DNA of 64,000 nt from Acinetobacter pittii (GCF_034067285.1 NZ_CP139286.1:62001-126000), one strand, 5' to 3'; counted from the stretch's first letter, positions 1-9,169 are shown. Translations and numbers: made by a program. The notes: generated from the letters alone by a model not told the origin.

Positions 1-1
1 T

Positions 2-316
2 CAAACAGCAGTTTACTTAGCAACGAGTGCAAAAAGTAATAGTACTTATTTAGCGATTAATAAGGCTCTGGAACTTGCCGAAAAAACGGCGAATTTACCT
101 GTGCCTTTGCATTTAAGGAATGCACCAACCAAGCTTATGAAACAGCAAGGCTATGGGATTAATTATCTCTATCCTCACGATTACCCTGAACACTTTGTGC
201 TGCAAGATTATTTGCCGCCTGAGTTAAAGGGAACCAAACTCTATGAGTCTGCGAGAAATAAGCGTGAGGTTGAAGGTGAGCGCTTACAACAACGTAGATG
301 GCAGCAGGAACAATAG
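2..316 (+). CDS. rarA: Replication-associated recombination protein A, C-terminal part (partial)
   Basis: The gene enters from the left edge; only about the last 104 codons are present and the frame is open from base 2. The visible part (residues QTAVYLATSAKSN, then PLHLRNAPTKLMK, GYGINYLYPHDYPEHF, and YLPPELKGTKLYE) matches the C-terminal tetramerisation region of the RarA/MgsA (WRNIP1) AAA+ ATPase family, which acts at stalled replication forks with SSB. The Walker motifs lie outside the window, so the call rests on the tail alone. The stop at 314-316 is followed almost at once by the convergent FNT gene. Confidence 0.85.
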   Translation, partial: QTAVYLATSAKSNSTYLAINKALELAEKTANLPVPLHLRNAPTKLMKQQGYGINYLYPHDYPEHFVLQDYLPPELKGTKLYESARNKREVEGERLQQRRWQQEQ

Positions 317-331
317 TTTTATTGTGTCCTG

Positions 332-1171
332 CTATTGTTCCAATTCTTCAGTCACCTGACCATAAATCAGTAGCGTAAACACGCCTGTACCGCCAACAAT
401 GTTGCCAATAGTGGTTGGGACCAAAAAAGTAAAGAGATATTCATTAATAGAAGCTTCTCCTTGCCAGACCAGATAGGACATTTCTGTAGAACCAACCACT
501 ACATGGGTAAAATCACCCAGTCCTATCAGGTAAGTCATGAAAAAAATAAGCAGGAACTTATTACTGACTGAGGGCAACATCCAGACCAATGCAGCAATTA
601 ACAGTCCTGACATAATACCTTTGAGCAGATTCTGGGTGGCAGAAAAGGAACCCACATGAAGGGCGAGTTCATCTAGTGCCTTGTCAATACCTGGAGTAAA
701 CAGGTGAGTAGTGAGGAAAAATAAACTCGCCAAAGCTGTTCCAATGATATTGCATAGAATCACAATTCCCCATAATCGGCCCACTGCTCGTAATTTATCG
801 AAGGTAAAGGGTTTAAATAAAGGCACAACTGTGGTGATGGTATTCTCGGTAAAGAGTTGCATGTGACCCAAAATGGCGATCAGGAAGCCGATGGTATAAC
901 CGATATTGGTAATTAAATTGGTCCAGATCGCATCAGTTGGGAGATAAGAGGCAATAATCGCTTTAAATACAAATGAAAAACTGATGACTAAACCCGCAGC
1001 AATCCCCGAAAAGATCAGTGCAGCAGTTGGGCGATCCAGCTCTTCGGCACCATCACGGCGGATAATTTCATAGACTAGACGGGGAGACAGTTTTTCATGT
1101 TCTTCAACTGCCATTTTTTCACGCCAGCTTAAGGTTTTCTCGACCTTTTTTTCCTCTATTTCGTGATCCAT
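332..1171 (-). CDS. Formate/nitrite transporter (FNT) family membrane protein
   Basis: A 279-residue protein with about six hydrophobic segments and a charged N-terminal tail of some 50 residues. Segments such as LFTENTITTVVPLF and the GNIVGGTGVFTLL stretch near the C terminus are typical of FNT channels, which move formate, nitrite or similar small monovalent anions across the inner membrane. The long charged N terminus resembles the YfdC-like branch more than FocA or NirC. The start is supported by GAGGAG about nine bases upstream. No formate or nitrite metabolism gene lies next to it, so the substrate cannot be given. Confidence 0.85.
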   Translation of the reverse strand: MDHEIEEKKVEKTLSWREKMAVEEHEKLSPRLVYEIIRRDGAEELDRPTAALIFSGIAAGLVISFSFVFKAIIASYLPTDAIWTNLITNIGYTIGFLIAILGHMQLFTENTITTVVPLFKPFTFDKLRAVGRLWGIVILCNIIGTALASLFFLTTHLFTPGIDKALDELALHVGSFSATQNLLKGIMSGLLIAALVWMLPSVSNKFLLIFFMTYLIGLGDFTHVVVGSTEMSYLVWQGEASINEYLFTFLVPTTIGNIVGGTGVFTLLIYGQVTEELEQ

Positions 1172-1321
1172 CAGGTTTACTCCTCACTGAATAAATTTCT
1201 TATATTTATAGTTTTATTTATTGTTAAGGCAGTGCTCAGGATAAATCTAGTCTATTCATAACACGTTTATGTGTCTTTTTATAAATTGAATATGCAATGC
1301 AGCAGATCATCGAAAAGAAGG

Positions 1322-1525
1322 TTAAAGAAATGTATAAGCTCTTAAAGTGCGGATGAGTGCCATATAGTCGCCTTGAGAGGCTTTAGAAATAACGGATTCA
1401 ACCTCTGTTTGAGTCCAGCCTTGTTTTAAAGCAGAACTGCTAAAGTTAGTTAATAAGACTAGAGGATTTTCACCAAAATGGACTGGATGATTGATTAATT
1501 TCTTTTCAAACTTAGTTATTTCCAT
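1322..1525 (-). CDS. Small hypothetical protein, 67 residues
   Basis: I do not recognise this family. It encodes 67 residues with no signal peptide or membrane segment; the second half (GWTQTEVESVISKASQGDYMALIRTLRAYT) looks like a small helical domain. A good ribosome binding site (AGGGTGA) stands before the ATG, and the gene sits alone between the FNT gene and purC on the same strand. The RBS and the plausible amino acid composition argue that it is real, but homologues were not checked. Confidence 0.6.
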   Translation of the reverse strand: MEITKFEKKLINHPVHFGENPLVLLTNFSSSALKQGWTQTEVESVISKASQGDYMALIRTLRAYTFL

Positions 1526-1671
1526 AAATTCACCCTAGTTTTTAAATTTAATTATTGTGAAGTACTTTGTGTTTTTTTAGATTTTAGTGTTTTAAATTAA
1601 GTTTGTGCAAGTGATAATTTATTTTAATAGACAAATCTGTCTATATTATTTGGTTCTCGAGCATTAAATAT

Positions 1672-1700
1672 AAAAAAACCGGGCTGAAACCCGGTTTTTT
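1672..1700 (-). terminator. Rho-independent terminator after purC
   Basis: Hairpin ACCGGG/CCCGGT flanked by A and T runs on both sides, so it can act in both directions. It lies just beyond the purC stop codon and probably ends the dapA-bamC-purC transcript. Confidence 0.85.
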
Positions 1701-1713
1701 ATAAAGTAACTGA

Positions 1714-2433
1714 TTAGATGTCAGATAAATCTACGCCTAAACGAGCAGCAACTTCTTCATAAGCTTCAACAACACCGCCTAAACCTTGACGGAAACGGTC
1801 TTTGTCGAGTTTCTTCTTAGAGTCTTTATCCCATAAACGGCAGCCGTCTGGAGAGAACTCATCACCAAGCACGATACGGTCATGGAAAACACCGAATTCA
1901 AGCTTGAAGTCCACCAAAATCATGTTGCCTTCAGCAAACAATGCTTTTAATACGTCGTTTACTTTATAAGTTAAAACTTTCATTTGTTCTAACTGTTCAG
2001 CAGTCGCCCAACCTAAAGCAATCGCTTGAGATTCGTTAACCATTGGGTCGCCTAGACCGTCATCTTTATAGAACAATTCAAATGTAGGAGGAGTTAACTC
2101 TTTACCTTCTTCTACACCTAAGCGACGGCATAGAGAACCAGCTGCGTAGTTACGAATTACACATTCAACTGGAATCATTTGAAGTTTTTTAACAAGCACT
2201 TCAGTTGGAGAAAGCAATTTTTCAAAATGCGTTTCAATACCCGCAGCAGCAAGTTTTTCCATAATGAAGGCGTTAAAACGGTTGTTCACCTTGCCTTTAC
2301 GATCTAGTTGTTCGATTTTTTCGCCGTTGAACGCAGAGGCATCATCACGAAAGACTAAAATCAGATGGTCGGCATTGTCTGTTTCATATACAGATTTTGC
2401 TTTACCAGTATAGAGCAAGGTTTGTTTTAACAT
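1714..2433 (-). CDS. purC: Phosphoribosylaminoimidazole-succinocarboxamide synthase
   Basis: The 239-residue product has the length and sequence of SAICAR synthase, which joins CAIR and aspartate using ATP in de novo purine synthesis. Recognisable stretches are [13 protein letters not shown] near the N terminus, [12 protein letters not shown] in the middle, and [10 protein letters not shown] with [13 protein letters not shown] toward the end. It is the third gene of dapA-bamC-purC, the order found in E. coli. A strong terminator follows it. Confidence 0.97.
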   Translation of the reverse strand: MLKQTLLYTGKAKSVYETDNADHLILVFRDDASAFNGEKIEQLDRKGKVNNRFNAFIMEKLAAAGIETHFEKLLSPTEVLVKKLQMIPVECVIRNYAAGSLCRRLGVEEGKELTPPTFELFYKDDGLGDPMVNESQAIALGWATAEQLEQMKVLTYKVNDVLKALFAEGNMILVDFKLEFGVFHDRIVLGDEFSPDGCRLWDKDSKKKLDKDRFRQGLGGVVEAYEEVAARLGVDLSDI

Positions 2434-2469
2434 GAGGGAACCTTTTTAAAAAAAATGCCTAGTAAACGA

Positions 2470-3075
2470 CTAGGCTGGCCAATTTTGGTAAATCTGGTTT
2501 AACACTTCAGCGGCCACATCTGGACTTGCAAAAGTGTTATCTACATTAAATAGGGCAAGAGTATGACTAGAACCCACACCAGTAAGTTTAAGCACATAAG
2601 TATTGTCATTTACTTTAATCGTCGCCTGATTACTGCCTTGAGCGATGATGTTGTAATTTAAAGTACTTAAAGTTGCTTTGGTGTATTGCCAAATCTCGGT
2701 CGTATTTCCATCAATCTTTAATAACGGGTTTTTATTACCGTCAGTCACAAGTTGAGGGCGTCCAAGGGCAGTCGTGGTTTGAGCAGACGCATCTGCTGTA
2801 GCATTACCTTGCGTTTGTTCCGGGCGTGGCAATTCAAAACGGTTACCACGCTTGTTTTCAAACTTCGGTGCGTTATCGATAGCGCGCTGCTCTACAGTTG
2901 GTGCAGGATACAAAGGTGTCGCTGGTCGTACAGTTGCATCGGCAGGGTACTCAAGCGGGGCAAGTTCCTTGGCATTTTTATAATCTAAAGAATGATTATT
3001 AATTGCGAAGCGACTACAACCAGCTAAACTTAAGGCTGAAACTGCAAGGACTAAACCAAGACGTAATTGCATCAT
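2470..3075 (-). CDS. bamC: Outer membrane lipoprotein, BamC-like
   Basis: A 201-residue lipoprotein with a type II signal peptide ending in the lipobox LSLAGCS. BamC (NlpB) is an accessory lipoprotein of the outer membrane beta-barrel assembly machine. The assignment rests mainly on position: it lies between dapA and purC, as bamC does in E. coli. The sequence is shorter than E. coli BamC (about 344 residues) and seems to hold the unstructured N-terminal part plus a single C-terminal domain (about residues 120-200). Start is ATGATG, either ATG possible. A divergent lipoprotein in the same place remains possible. Confidence 0.75.
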   Translation of the reverse strand: MMQLRLGLVLAVSALSLAGCSRFAINNHSLDYKNAKELAPLEYPADATVRPATPLYPAPTVEQRAIDNAPKFENKRGNRFELPRPEQTQGNATADASAQTTTALGRPQLVTDGNKNPLLKIDGNTTEIWQYTKATLSTLNYNIIAQGSNQATIKVNDNTYVLKLTGVGSSHTLALFNVDNTFASPDVAAEVLNQIYQNWPA

Positions 3076-3087
3076 AAATTGCTCTTA

Positions 3088-3981
3088 TTAAATAATTCCC
3101 GCATCTTTTAGGGCATTGCGGAGAGGTTCGCGATATTGCTCAGCGAGAGGAGTGAGTGGTAAGCGAATACCAGTATCAATCAGTCCCATCTCATGTAGTG
3201 CCCATTTCACAGGAATTGGGTTTGATTCGCAAAATAGAATATTGTGTAAATTTGCAATCTTATTGTTAATCGTCTTCGCTTGTTGTTCATCTTTAGCAAT
3301 CGCAACAGCACATACTTCACTCATTGCTTTAGGTGCAATATTGGCAGTAACCGAGATATTGCCGTCAGCGCCAAGAAGCATGAGTTCCCAAGCGGTCTCG
3401 TCATCACCTGAGTACACAGCCATTTTGCCGTTTAAAGCCTCGATTAAAGCTTTACCGCGAGGTACATCACCTGTCGCATCTTTAATACCAACAATATTAG
3501 GGATCTCTGCTAAACGTACAGCTGTGTCGTTTGCAAGATCTACACCAGTACGGCCAGGTACGTTATAAAGAATAAGAGGGAGCTCTACGGCTTCAGCAAT
3601 CGCTTTATAGTGTTGGAATAGGCCTTCTTGAGTTGGCTTGTTATAGTACGGTGTTACAAGTAAAGCTGCATCTGCGCCAAGATCTTTCGCAGCTTTAGTT
3701 AATTCGATTGCTTCACGGGTTGAGTTTGCACCAGTACCGGCAATAATTGGAATACGTTTATTGGCTACACGAATAATTTCTTTAATAACCTGTGTGTGCT
3801 CTTCCATGCTCAATGTTGAGGCTTCGCCGGTTGTACCGACGGCTACAATACTGTTTGTACCTTGTTCTATGTGCCACTCAACCAGCTTCTCAAGACCCTT
3901 CCAATCTACACCGCCGTCTTTCAACATTGGTGTGACGATTGCGACGATTGAGCCTTGAATGGTCTGTGCTTGCTGAGTCAT
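3088..3981 (-). CDS. dapA: 4-hydroxy-tetrahydrodipicolinate synthase
   Basis: A 297-residue TIM-barrel enzyme that condenses pyruvate with aspartate semialdehyde, the first step toward lysine and meso-diaminopimelate. Visible motifs are GTTGEASTLS near residue 50, the catalytic tyrosine in YNVPGRTG, and the Schiff-base lysine in GIKDATGD. An AGGATA sequence about ten bases upstream supports the start. It heads the dapA-bamC-purC run, with 12 bases to bamC. Confidence 0.97.
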   Translation of the reverse strand: MTQQAQTIQGSIVAIVTPMLKDGGVDWKGLEKLVEWHIEQGTNSIVAVGTTGEASTLSMEEHTQVIKEIIRVANKRIPIIAGTGANSTREAIELTKAAKDLGADAALLVTPYYNKPTQEGLFQHYKAIAEAVELPLILYNVPGRTGVDLANDTAVRLAEIPNIVGIKDATGDVPRGKALIEALNGKMAVYSGDDETAWELMLLGADGNISVTANIAPKAMSEVCAVAIAKDEQQAKTINNKIANLHNILFCESNPIPVKWALHEMGLIDTGIRLPLTPLAEQYREPLRNALKDAGII

Positions 3982-4310
3982 TTTTAAAAATATCCTATTT
4001 ATCCATCCGAATCTGAGGTAAGAAAAACAAAATGTGGGATGGTTGCAGTATTTTGATTGTCCAGTTCTAACAATAACAGATTGTTGAATGACAATTATGC
4101 AAATTATGACTGATCAGACGCATAAGAACAATACGCCTAACGGATAATCGCGATGTAAACTTGAGGAAAAGATAGGATGTTTTCATTATTGTAAGCTAAG
4201 AATACCCAGTAAATATAACAATACAGCCTGATTCGACTGAGCCTTACTTAATATAGGCTTTTTTTATGGCAAGATAGAATGAAATTTTCCCCATTGGGAT
4301 TGAAGATGAC
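3982..4310. other. Divergent intergenic region dapA/pncA with an orphan hairpin
   Basis: No gene of useful size was found in these 329 bases. The region must hold the dapA promoter on the minus strand. On the plus strand it holds a small hairpin with a T run at 4240-4265 that belongs to no annotated gene and could end a short RNA. Confidence 0.5.
4240..4265 (+). terminator. Possible terminator with no annotated upstream gene
   Basis: AGCCT (4240-4244) and AGGCT (4255-4259) form a short stem followed by a run of T. It points in the plus direction, but the nearest upstream gene on that strand is rarA, four kilobases away. The stem is only five base pairs. Confidence 0.4.
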
Positions 4311-4955
4311 ATGAGTATGAATAAACAACCTCAAAATGCGGCTTTAATCATAGTTGATGTACAAAATGGTTTTACACCGGGTGGAAACTTAGCAGTTGCT
4401 GATGCCGATACAATTATTCCAACCATTAACCAATTGGCGGGTTGTTTTGAAAATATTGTTCTGACTCAAGATTGGCATCCAGATAATCATATTTCTTTTG
4501 CACAAAACCATTCGGGCAAACAGCCATTTGAAACGATTGAACTCGACTATGGACCGCAGGTGCTTTGGCCTAAGCATTGTGTGCAGGGCACCAAAGATGC
4601 TGAGTTCCATGCTGATTTAAATATTCCAACTGCTCAACTGATTATTCGAAAGGGCTTTCATGCGCATATTGATAGCTACTCGGCCTTTATGGAAGCAGAC
4701 CACAACACAATGACGGGTTTAACGGGATATTTAAAAGAGCGTAGCATTGATACGGTTTATGTGGTCGGAATTGCCACAGATTTTTGTGTCGCATGGACTG
4801 CTTTAGATGCAGTTAAACAAGGTTTTAAAACTTTAGTGGTTGAAGATGCTTGCAAAGGTATTGATCTGAATGGTTCATTAGAACACGCGTGGCAAACCAT
4901 GCAGCAACGAGGTGTTGTACGTATTCAATCGACTGATCTGTTGAGTAAGTATTAA
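4311..4955 (+). CDS. pncA: Nicotinamidase
   Basis: A 214-residue isochorismatase-fold hydrolase that converts nicotinamide to nicotinate in NAD salvage. The catalytic Asp is in LIIVDVQNGF, metal-binding residues are in TQDWHPDNH, the lysine is in IIRKGFHAHIDSYS, and the nucleophilic cysteine is in VGIATDFCVAWTALDA. Its product feeds PncB, which is encoded near 40.5 kb in this window. The start ATG at 4311 is followed by a second in-frame ATG two codons on; neither has a strong RBS. Confidence 0.96.
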   Translation: MSMNKQPQNAALIIVDVQNGFTPGGNLAVADADTIIPTINQLAGCFENIVLTQDWHPDNHISFAQNHSGKQPFETIELDYGPQVLWPKHCVQGTKDAEFHADLNIPTAQLIIRKGFHAHIDSYSAFMEADHNTMTGLTGYLKERSIDTVYVVGIATDFCVAWTALDAVKQGFKTLVVEDACKGIDLNGSLEHAWQTMQQRGVVRIQSTDLLSKY

Positions 4956-5008
4956 GTATATTGCTCTAGTATTTTAACTTTCATATTTTATTTTTAGGGA
5001 TAGAAAAT

Positions 5009-5968
5009 ATGGCTGCATTTCTGCGTTTTACTCAATTTATTCAAAAAACTTTTGCCCTATGGGTGATTGTTTTTGCAGCTCTGGCGCTATGGCAGCCTGA
5101 ATTTTTTGTCTGGCTCAAAGCATACATTCCATGGATTTTGGGGATTATTATGCTCGGCATGGGAATGACCATGACCGTTGATGACTTTAAAGGGGTATTA
5201 CAAAGCCCTAAAGCTGTGTTGATTGGGGTGGTGGCACAGTTTGTGGTTATGCCGGGTTTGGCATTTATCTTATGTAAATTATTTAATTTACCGCCTGAAA
5301 TTGCTGTCGGTGTCATTTTAGTGGGATGTTGTCCGGGCGGAACGGCTTCAAACGTAATTACTTATATGGCTAAAGGCAATGTGGCTTTATCGGTGGCCTG
5401 TACATCGGTGTCTACGCTTTTAGCGCCTGTGTTAACACCTGCTATTTTCTATCTGCTTGCGAGCCAATGGCTAAAGATTGATGCAGCTTCGATGTTTATT
5501 TCGATTTTGCAGGTGGTCCTGCTTCCTATTGTCGTGGGTCTGATTTTAAGAACATGGCTTAAACGTCAAGTCGAATCTTATATTCAAGTGATGCCTTTAG
5601 TGTCAGTCATTGCAATTGTCGCGATTGTGGCAGCCATTATTGGCGGCAGTAAAGCGGCAATTTTACAGTCGGGTTTGCTCATTTTGGCTGTGGTGATATT
5701 GCATAATGGCCTTGGATATTTATTAGGCTTTACCGCGGCACGTTTCTTTAAATTACCTTATGCGGACAGTAAGGCAATTGCCGTAGAAGTAGGAATGCAA
5801 AACTCAGGCTTAGGCGTTGCGCTTGCCGCAGTACATTTTGCAGCATCTCCAATTACTGCCGTACCGAGCGCAATTTTCAGTCTTTGGCACAATATTTCTG
5901 GGCCTGCGCTTGCGACTTACTGGGCAAGTCGTAAAGATGTAAATGATCTTGCTAAAAAAATTGAGTAA
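5009..5968 (+). CDS. Bile acid:sodium symporter (BASS) family transporter
   Basis: A 319-residue protein with about ten membrane segments. [12 protein letters not shown] near residue 50, [25 protein letters not shown] near residues 108-130 and [15 protein letters not shown] near 270 are hallmark sequences of the BASS family. Bacterial members carry organic anions such as pantoate, keto acids or sulfonated compounds with sodium; the real substrate cannot be read from sequence. AGGGA precedes the ATG. It follows pncA by 53 bases on the same strand and may be cotranscribed with it. Confidence 0.88.
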   Translation: MAAFLRFTQFIQKTFALWVIVFAALALWQPEFFVWLKAYIPWILGIIMLGMGMTMTVDDFKGVLQSPKAVLIGVVAQFVVMPGLAFILCKLFNLPPEIAVGVILVGCCPGGTASNVITYMAKGNVALSVACTSVSTLLAPVLTPAIFYLLASQWLKIDAASMFISILQVVLLPIVVGLILRTWLKRQVESYIQVMPLVSVIAIVAIVAAIIGGSKAAILQSGLLILAVVILHNGLGYLLGFTAARFFKLPYADSKAIAVEVGMQNSGLGVALAAVHFAASPITAVPSAIFSLWHNISGPALATYWASRKDVNDLAKKIE

Positions 5969-5971
5969 CTT

Positions 5972-6442
5972 TTAAAGAGGGTGCTCTACTAACCAATCTT
6001 CAATTTCATTTTCAGAAATCACTTCAAAACCATGGCGCCGCAACAGTGCCGTGGTGATTCCAGTTCCCACAATTTTTTCGCCTTGAAAAGTACCGTTATA
6101 AATTTTTTGACTGCCGCAAGACGGACTATTTTCTTTTAATACCACACAACTTGCTTTTATTTGTTGTGCGACTTCTAGTGTGCGATAAGCACCTTTTAAA
6201 TATAGATCAGTTACATCTGAACCAGATGAATCGGTAATTTTTGCTTTGCCATCAAGCACATCTTGCCCTGTTCCTCCTACAATCTCTGCAGGTAAGCGAG
6301 GTGTAGTAAAACCCCCTAATAACTCTGGGCATAATGCTTGGGCTTTTTTATTGATTAATAGCTGCTTAAGTATGGTATTTGGACAAGATTTACCATCATA
6401 TCGAACAGGTTCACCAATTAAACAGGCGCTCACTAAGATCAT
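5972..6442 (-). CDS. DUF523 family protein
   Basis: A 156-residue protein of the DUF523 family, function unknown. The family signature is visible as LVSACLIGEPVRYDGKS at the N terminus, then LCPELLGG, and LKENSPSCGSQKIYNG, with conserved cysteines in each. I chose the ATG at 6442 because GGAAAAC stands just before it and the family begins with this MILVSACL-type sequence; an upstream in-frame ATG at 6556 would add 38 residues with no family likeness and would run through the operator-like palindromes. Confidence 0.85.
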   Translation of the reverse strand: MILVSACLIGEPVRYDGKSCPNTILKQLLINKKAQALCPELLGGFTTPRLPAEIVGGTGQDVLDGKAKITDSSGSDVTDLYLKGAYRTLEVAQQIKASCVVLKENSPSCGSQKIYNGTFQGEKIVGTGITTALLRRHGFEVISENEIEDWLVEHPL

Positions 6443-6548
6443 AAGTTTTCCTAAATCAAATGGATGGTGTGGCTGACTATAAGAATCATAAACAAAATTT
6501 GAAAACTGACCATTAATTTTAAAATAGCTTAATTCAAGATTACTAAAA

Positions 6549-6583
6549 TTATGCAATTCATAATTAAGTTATGTATTGCATAA
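6549..6583. promoter_or_regulatory. Pair of 15-base palindromes, candidate IclR-type operator
   Basis: TTATGCAATTCATAA (6549-6563) and TTATGTATTGCATAA (6569-6583) both fit TTATG-N5-CATAA and start 20 bases apart, close to two helical turns. The same pattern recurs upstream of the fahA operon, so a shared regulator is likely; the IclR gene at 8.1-8.9 kb is the natural candidate. Confidence 0.6.
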
Positions 6584-6701
6584 TTTAATTGTTTTTAGTA
6601 GCATCTAATTCAAGGTAAATGGCCATTGGAGATCCAACAAGGATGTTGGTCTCCATAAATCTATAAATGATTTTTAGGAAAAGACGATTTTTAAAGGTTT
6701 A

Positions 6702-6730
6702 TTGAAAAATCTCAATCGTACTTTTAGATA
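6702..6730 (+). promoter_or_regulatory. Candidate sigma-70 promoter for hpd
   Basis: TTGAAA at 6702-6707 and TAGATA at 6725-6730 are separated by exactly 17 bases. The candidate operator lies about 120 bases upstream of the -35 box, which would suit activation or looping better than simple blocking. Confidence 0.5.
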
Positions 6731-6967
6731 ACAAAGGACAGTGTGTATGGAAAATAAACACCACATGGAACGGAAATTAATCATCAAAGGCTTTACGCCC
6801 ATCATATCTTCGTTTTAGCGACTCGTTTTTTTCTCATAGGATGCGTTGGGTTAAGGCATTTTGACGGTTCAAATACTCACTCAATGACGACGTATTCTAT
6901 AGAGAAAGGAGCTGAGTTCATCAGCAATAGAGATAAACGGAACAGGTAATCACCAGAGGGAAACTAG

Positions 6968-8023
6968 ATGGATATTTTAGAGAACCCATTAGAATTATGC
7001 GGTTTTGCATTTATTGAATTTGTTTCAAAAGAAAATGAATTAGATCCAGTTTTTGAAACGATCGGCTTTTCAAAAGTAGCCAAGCATAAATCGAAAGAAG
7101 CGTACTTATGGCGTCAAGGAAATATCAATATTATCCTGAATTATCAGCCAGAATCTTATGCTTCATTCTTCTTTAATGAACATGGTCCATCTGCTTGTGC
7201 GATGGGTTTTAAAACACGTGATGCAGCAAAAGCTTTCCAAAAAGCAGTAGAGCTTGGTGCTGAACCAATGTATTCAAAAGTTGGGCCAATGGAGCTCAAC
7301 ATTCCGGCAATTAAAGGTATTGGTGGCATGCCAATCTTTTTAGTTGACCGTGATATTTATGAAAATGACTTTGTTTTCTTTGATGATGCCGAGAAACGTC
7401 CAGTAGGGGCAGGCTTAAACGAGATTGACCACTTAACTCATAACGTCTACAAAGGCCGTATGGAGTATTGGGCAAACTTCTATGAAAAAATCTTCAACTT
7501 CCAAGAAATTCGCTACTTTGATATTAAAGGCGAATATACAGGTTTAACGTCTAAAGCATTAACAGCGCCAGACGGCATGATTCGTATTCCTCTAAACGAA
7601 GATTCGGACAAAGGAAACGGCCAAATTGCAGAGTTCCTATCTGACTTTAATGGTGAAGGTATTCAGCATATCGCATTTATTTGTGATGACTTAATCTCGA
7701 CTTGGGATAAGTTAAAAGGCCTGGGTCTGAAATTTATGACTCCGCCACCAAATACGTATTATGAAATGCTAGAAGATCGTTTACCTGAGCATGGTGAACC
7801 GACTGATGAATTAAAACAGCGCGGTATTTTGCTCGATGGTAATACTAAAGACGGTCAGAAAAAGCTGTTATTACAAATTTTCTCTGAAAACATGATTGGT
7901 CCAGTTTTCTTTGAATTTATTCAACGTAAAGATGATGATGGCTTTGGTGAAGGTAACTTCAAGGCATTGTTCGAGTCGATTGAACGTGACCAGATTCGCC
8001 GTGGTGTTTTAGAAACTAAATAA
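6968..8023 (+). CDS. hpd: 4-hydroxyphenylpyruvate dioxygenase
   Basis: A 351-residue two-domain VOC enzyme that turns 4-hydroxyphenylpyruvate into homogentisate using oxygen and Fe(II), in tyrosine and phenylalanine breakdown. The iron ligands are in [10 protein letters not shown] (His155), GIQHIAF, and FFEFIQR near residue 315; the C-terminal helix follows in [14 protein letters not shown]. An AGAGGGA ribosome site lies six bases before the ATG. The companion genes fahA and maiA are 2 to 4 kb away on the other strand. A clear terminator follows. Confidence 0.96.
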   Translation: MDILENPLELCGFAFIEFVSKENELDPVFETIGFSKVAKHKSKEAYLWRQGNINIILNYQPESYASFFFNEHGPSACAMGFKTRDAAKAFQKAVELGAEPMYSKVGPMELNIPAIKGIGGMPIFLVDRDIYENDFVFFDDAEKRPVGAGLNEIDHLTHNVYKGRMEYWANFYEKIFNFQEIRYFDIKGEYTGLTSKALTAPDGMIRIPLNEDSDKGNGQIAEFLSDFNGEGIQHIAFICDDLISTWDKLKGLGLKFMTPPPNTYYEMLEDRLPEHGEPTDELKQRGILLDGNTKDGQKKLLLQIFSENMIGPVFFEFIQRKDDDGFGEGNFKALFESIERDQIRRGVLETK

Positions 8024-8048
8024 ATAAGCTGAGCTTTATTCCTGAGCT

Positions 8049-8082
8049 AAAAAAACCAAGAGTTGATCTCTTGGTTTTTTTT
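8049..8082. terminator. Bidirectional terminator between hpd and the IclR gene
   Basis: AAAAACCAAGAG (8051-8062), loop TTGAT, CTCTTGGTTTTT (8068-8079), with T runs on both strands. It separates the two convergent genes. Confidence 0.88.
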
Positions 8083-8093
8083 ATCGCTATTGA

Positions 8094-8873
8094 TTAGCGG
8101 CTTTTAATATATTGATTGATGAGGTTTACTTCATTTTTCAAGATTTCAATCGTTTTACTGTGAGGGTCGACTGGTAAAAACATTTCACTATCCAATGCGA
8201 CAATACAAAACTCAATGCTCTGGTTTGAGTTAAACACAGGTAAACCCACCGCATTAATCCCCGTCAGTAAATCACCTTTCGCTGCCGACATTTGTTGTTG
8301 GCGAATAGTGTCTTTGAGCTCTGTAAACTCTTGCCAGTTTCGTGGTGCGATGTGCAATCCAAGTTCTTGATGCTTTTGCCATTCAGCTTCCATTAAAGGA
8401 CGAACAAAATGCTCTGGAAGATAAGAAGCAAATAGACGTCCCGCAGCAGAATTGACTAAAGGCATAATTGAGCCGACTTTAGTGACAATCGAAATAGGGT
8501 GGTTCGATTCAATCGATTGAACCACGACAGGACCTTTCGGTGACCATTTACTGATTTGTATGCCGCAACCAATTTTGTTTTGTAGGTCGTAAATTAAATG
8601 CTGTACCAGCTGTAGTGTGTCGCTATGCTGAACACAGTTTAGACCTAAGCGCCATGCCTGATCACCTAAAGCATATTGCCCATCATCAAGCTGTTTTGCA
8701 TATTCCATACGAATAAGGCTGACCAGATAACGATGTACCTTGGCAGGATGCATGTCGAGCTTGCTCGATAGATCTTTGAGAATAATAGGTTGATTGTGTT
8801 CCAAAAGGGCGTTTAGTACAGATAAACCGACTTCAAGTGATTGAACCCCCCCAGATACTTTTTCTTCAATCAT
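8094..8873 (-). CDS. IclR family transcriptional regulator, likely of tyrosine/homogentisate catabolism
   Basis: A 259-residue regulator with the IclR layout: an N-terminal winged helix-turn-helix (about residues 10-75, including DLSSKLDMHPAKVHRYLVSL) and a C-terminal effector-binding domain (about 85-250, with the GITAVGLPVF-like segment GINAVGLPVF). It sits between hpd and the fahA-maiA-VOC operon, the place occupied by hmgR in other bacteria, so control of those genes is likely but inferred. AAGGG precedes the ATG. Candidate binding sites are the TTAYG-N5-CRTAA palindromes near 6.56 and 11.85 kb. Confidence 0.88.
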   Translation of the reverse strand: MIEEKVSGGVQSLEVGLSVLNALLEHNQPIILKDLSSKLDMHPAKVHRYLVSLIRMEYAKQLDDGQYALGDQAWRLGLNCVQHSDTLQLVQHLIYDLQNKIGCGIQISKWSPKGPVVVQSIESNHPISIVTKVGSIMPLVNSAAGRLFASYLPEHFVRPLMEAEWQKHQELGLHIAPRNWQEFTELKDTIRQQQMSAAKGDLLTGINAVGLPVFNSNQSIEFCIVALDSEMFLPVDPHSKTIEILKNEVNLINQYIKSR

Positions 8874-9094
8874 TTAAATACCCTTAATAAATTTACTTCA
8901 GCTGTTAAATAGTGACGATCAAAACATAAATTGAAATTGGCGCGTTTTACATCATGCCTGAGCCTAGTGAAAAATAGAAATCACCTTTTTCTATTAGCGA
9001 AATTGACATGTTTAATAATCAACAATTTTCTAAAATCACTATGCTCTTATTTATAGCGCAATTTTCTAGAAATTTAGCAGTATTAAATAATATA

Positions 9095-9156
9095 AATCGG
9101 CATTGATATAGAACTGCTCGTTAAAAACAATTCTAATCAATGCCGACTTTTTAGTT
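9095..9156. repeat. Inverted repeat downstream of the fahA-maiA-VOC operon
   Basis: TCGGCATTGA near 9097 and TCAATGCCGA near 9138-9147 are perfect arms about 30 bases apart. The T run follows the right arm on the plus strand, which is the wrong side for the minus-strand operon, so its role as that operon's terminator is uncertain. The rest of 8874-9169 holds the IclR promoter region and no gene. Confidence 0.45.
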
Positions 9157-9169
9157 CGCTCTTTTAAAA

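Larger units (their letters stand above)
6443..6967. other. Long control region and leader upstream of hpd
   Basis: 525 bases with no convincing gene. It contains two 15-base palindromes at 6549-6583, a good sigma-70 type promoter at 6702-6730, and a 23-codon reading frame at 6747-6818 of doubtful reality. The predicted transcript would have a leader of roughly 230 bases before hpd. I recognise no known riboswitch in it. Confidence 0.6.

Noticed and set aside
2752..2988. Plus-strand open frame of 78 codons inside the bamC region
   Set aside because: It is a shadow of the lipoprotein gene on the other strand, with odd composition and no ribosome site.
6747..6818. 23-codon frame in the hpd leader as a gene
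   Set aside because: Its ribosome site would lie at the predicted transcription start, and the product has no recognisable feature; kept only as an observation.
8973..8995. AATAGAAA/TTTCTATT hairpin in the gap before the IclR gene
   Set aside because: All arms but one base pair are A/T and no gene ends here; it may be part of the promoter but there is no support.
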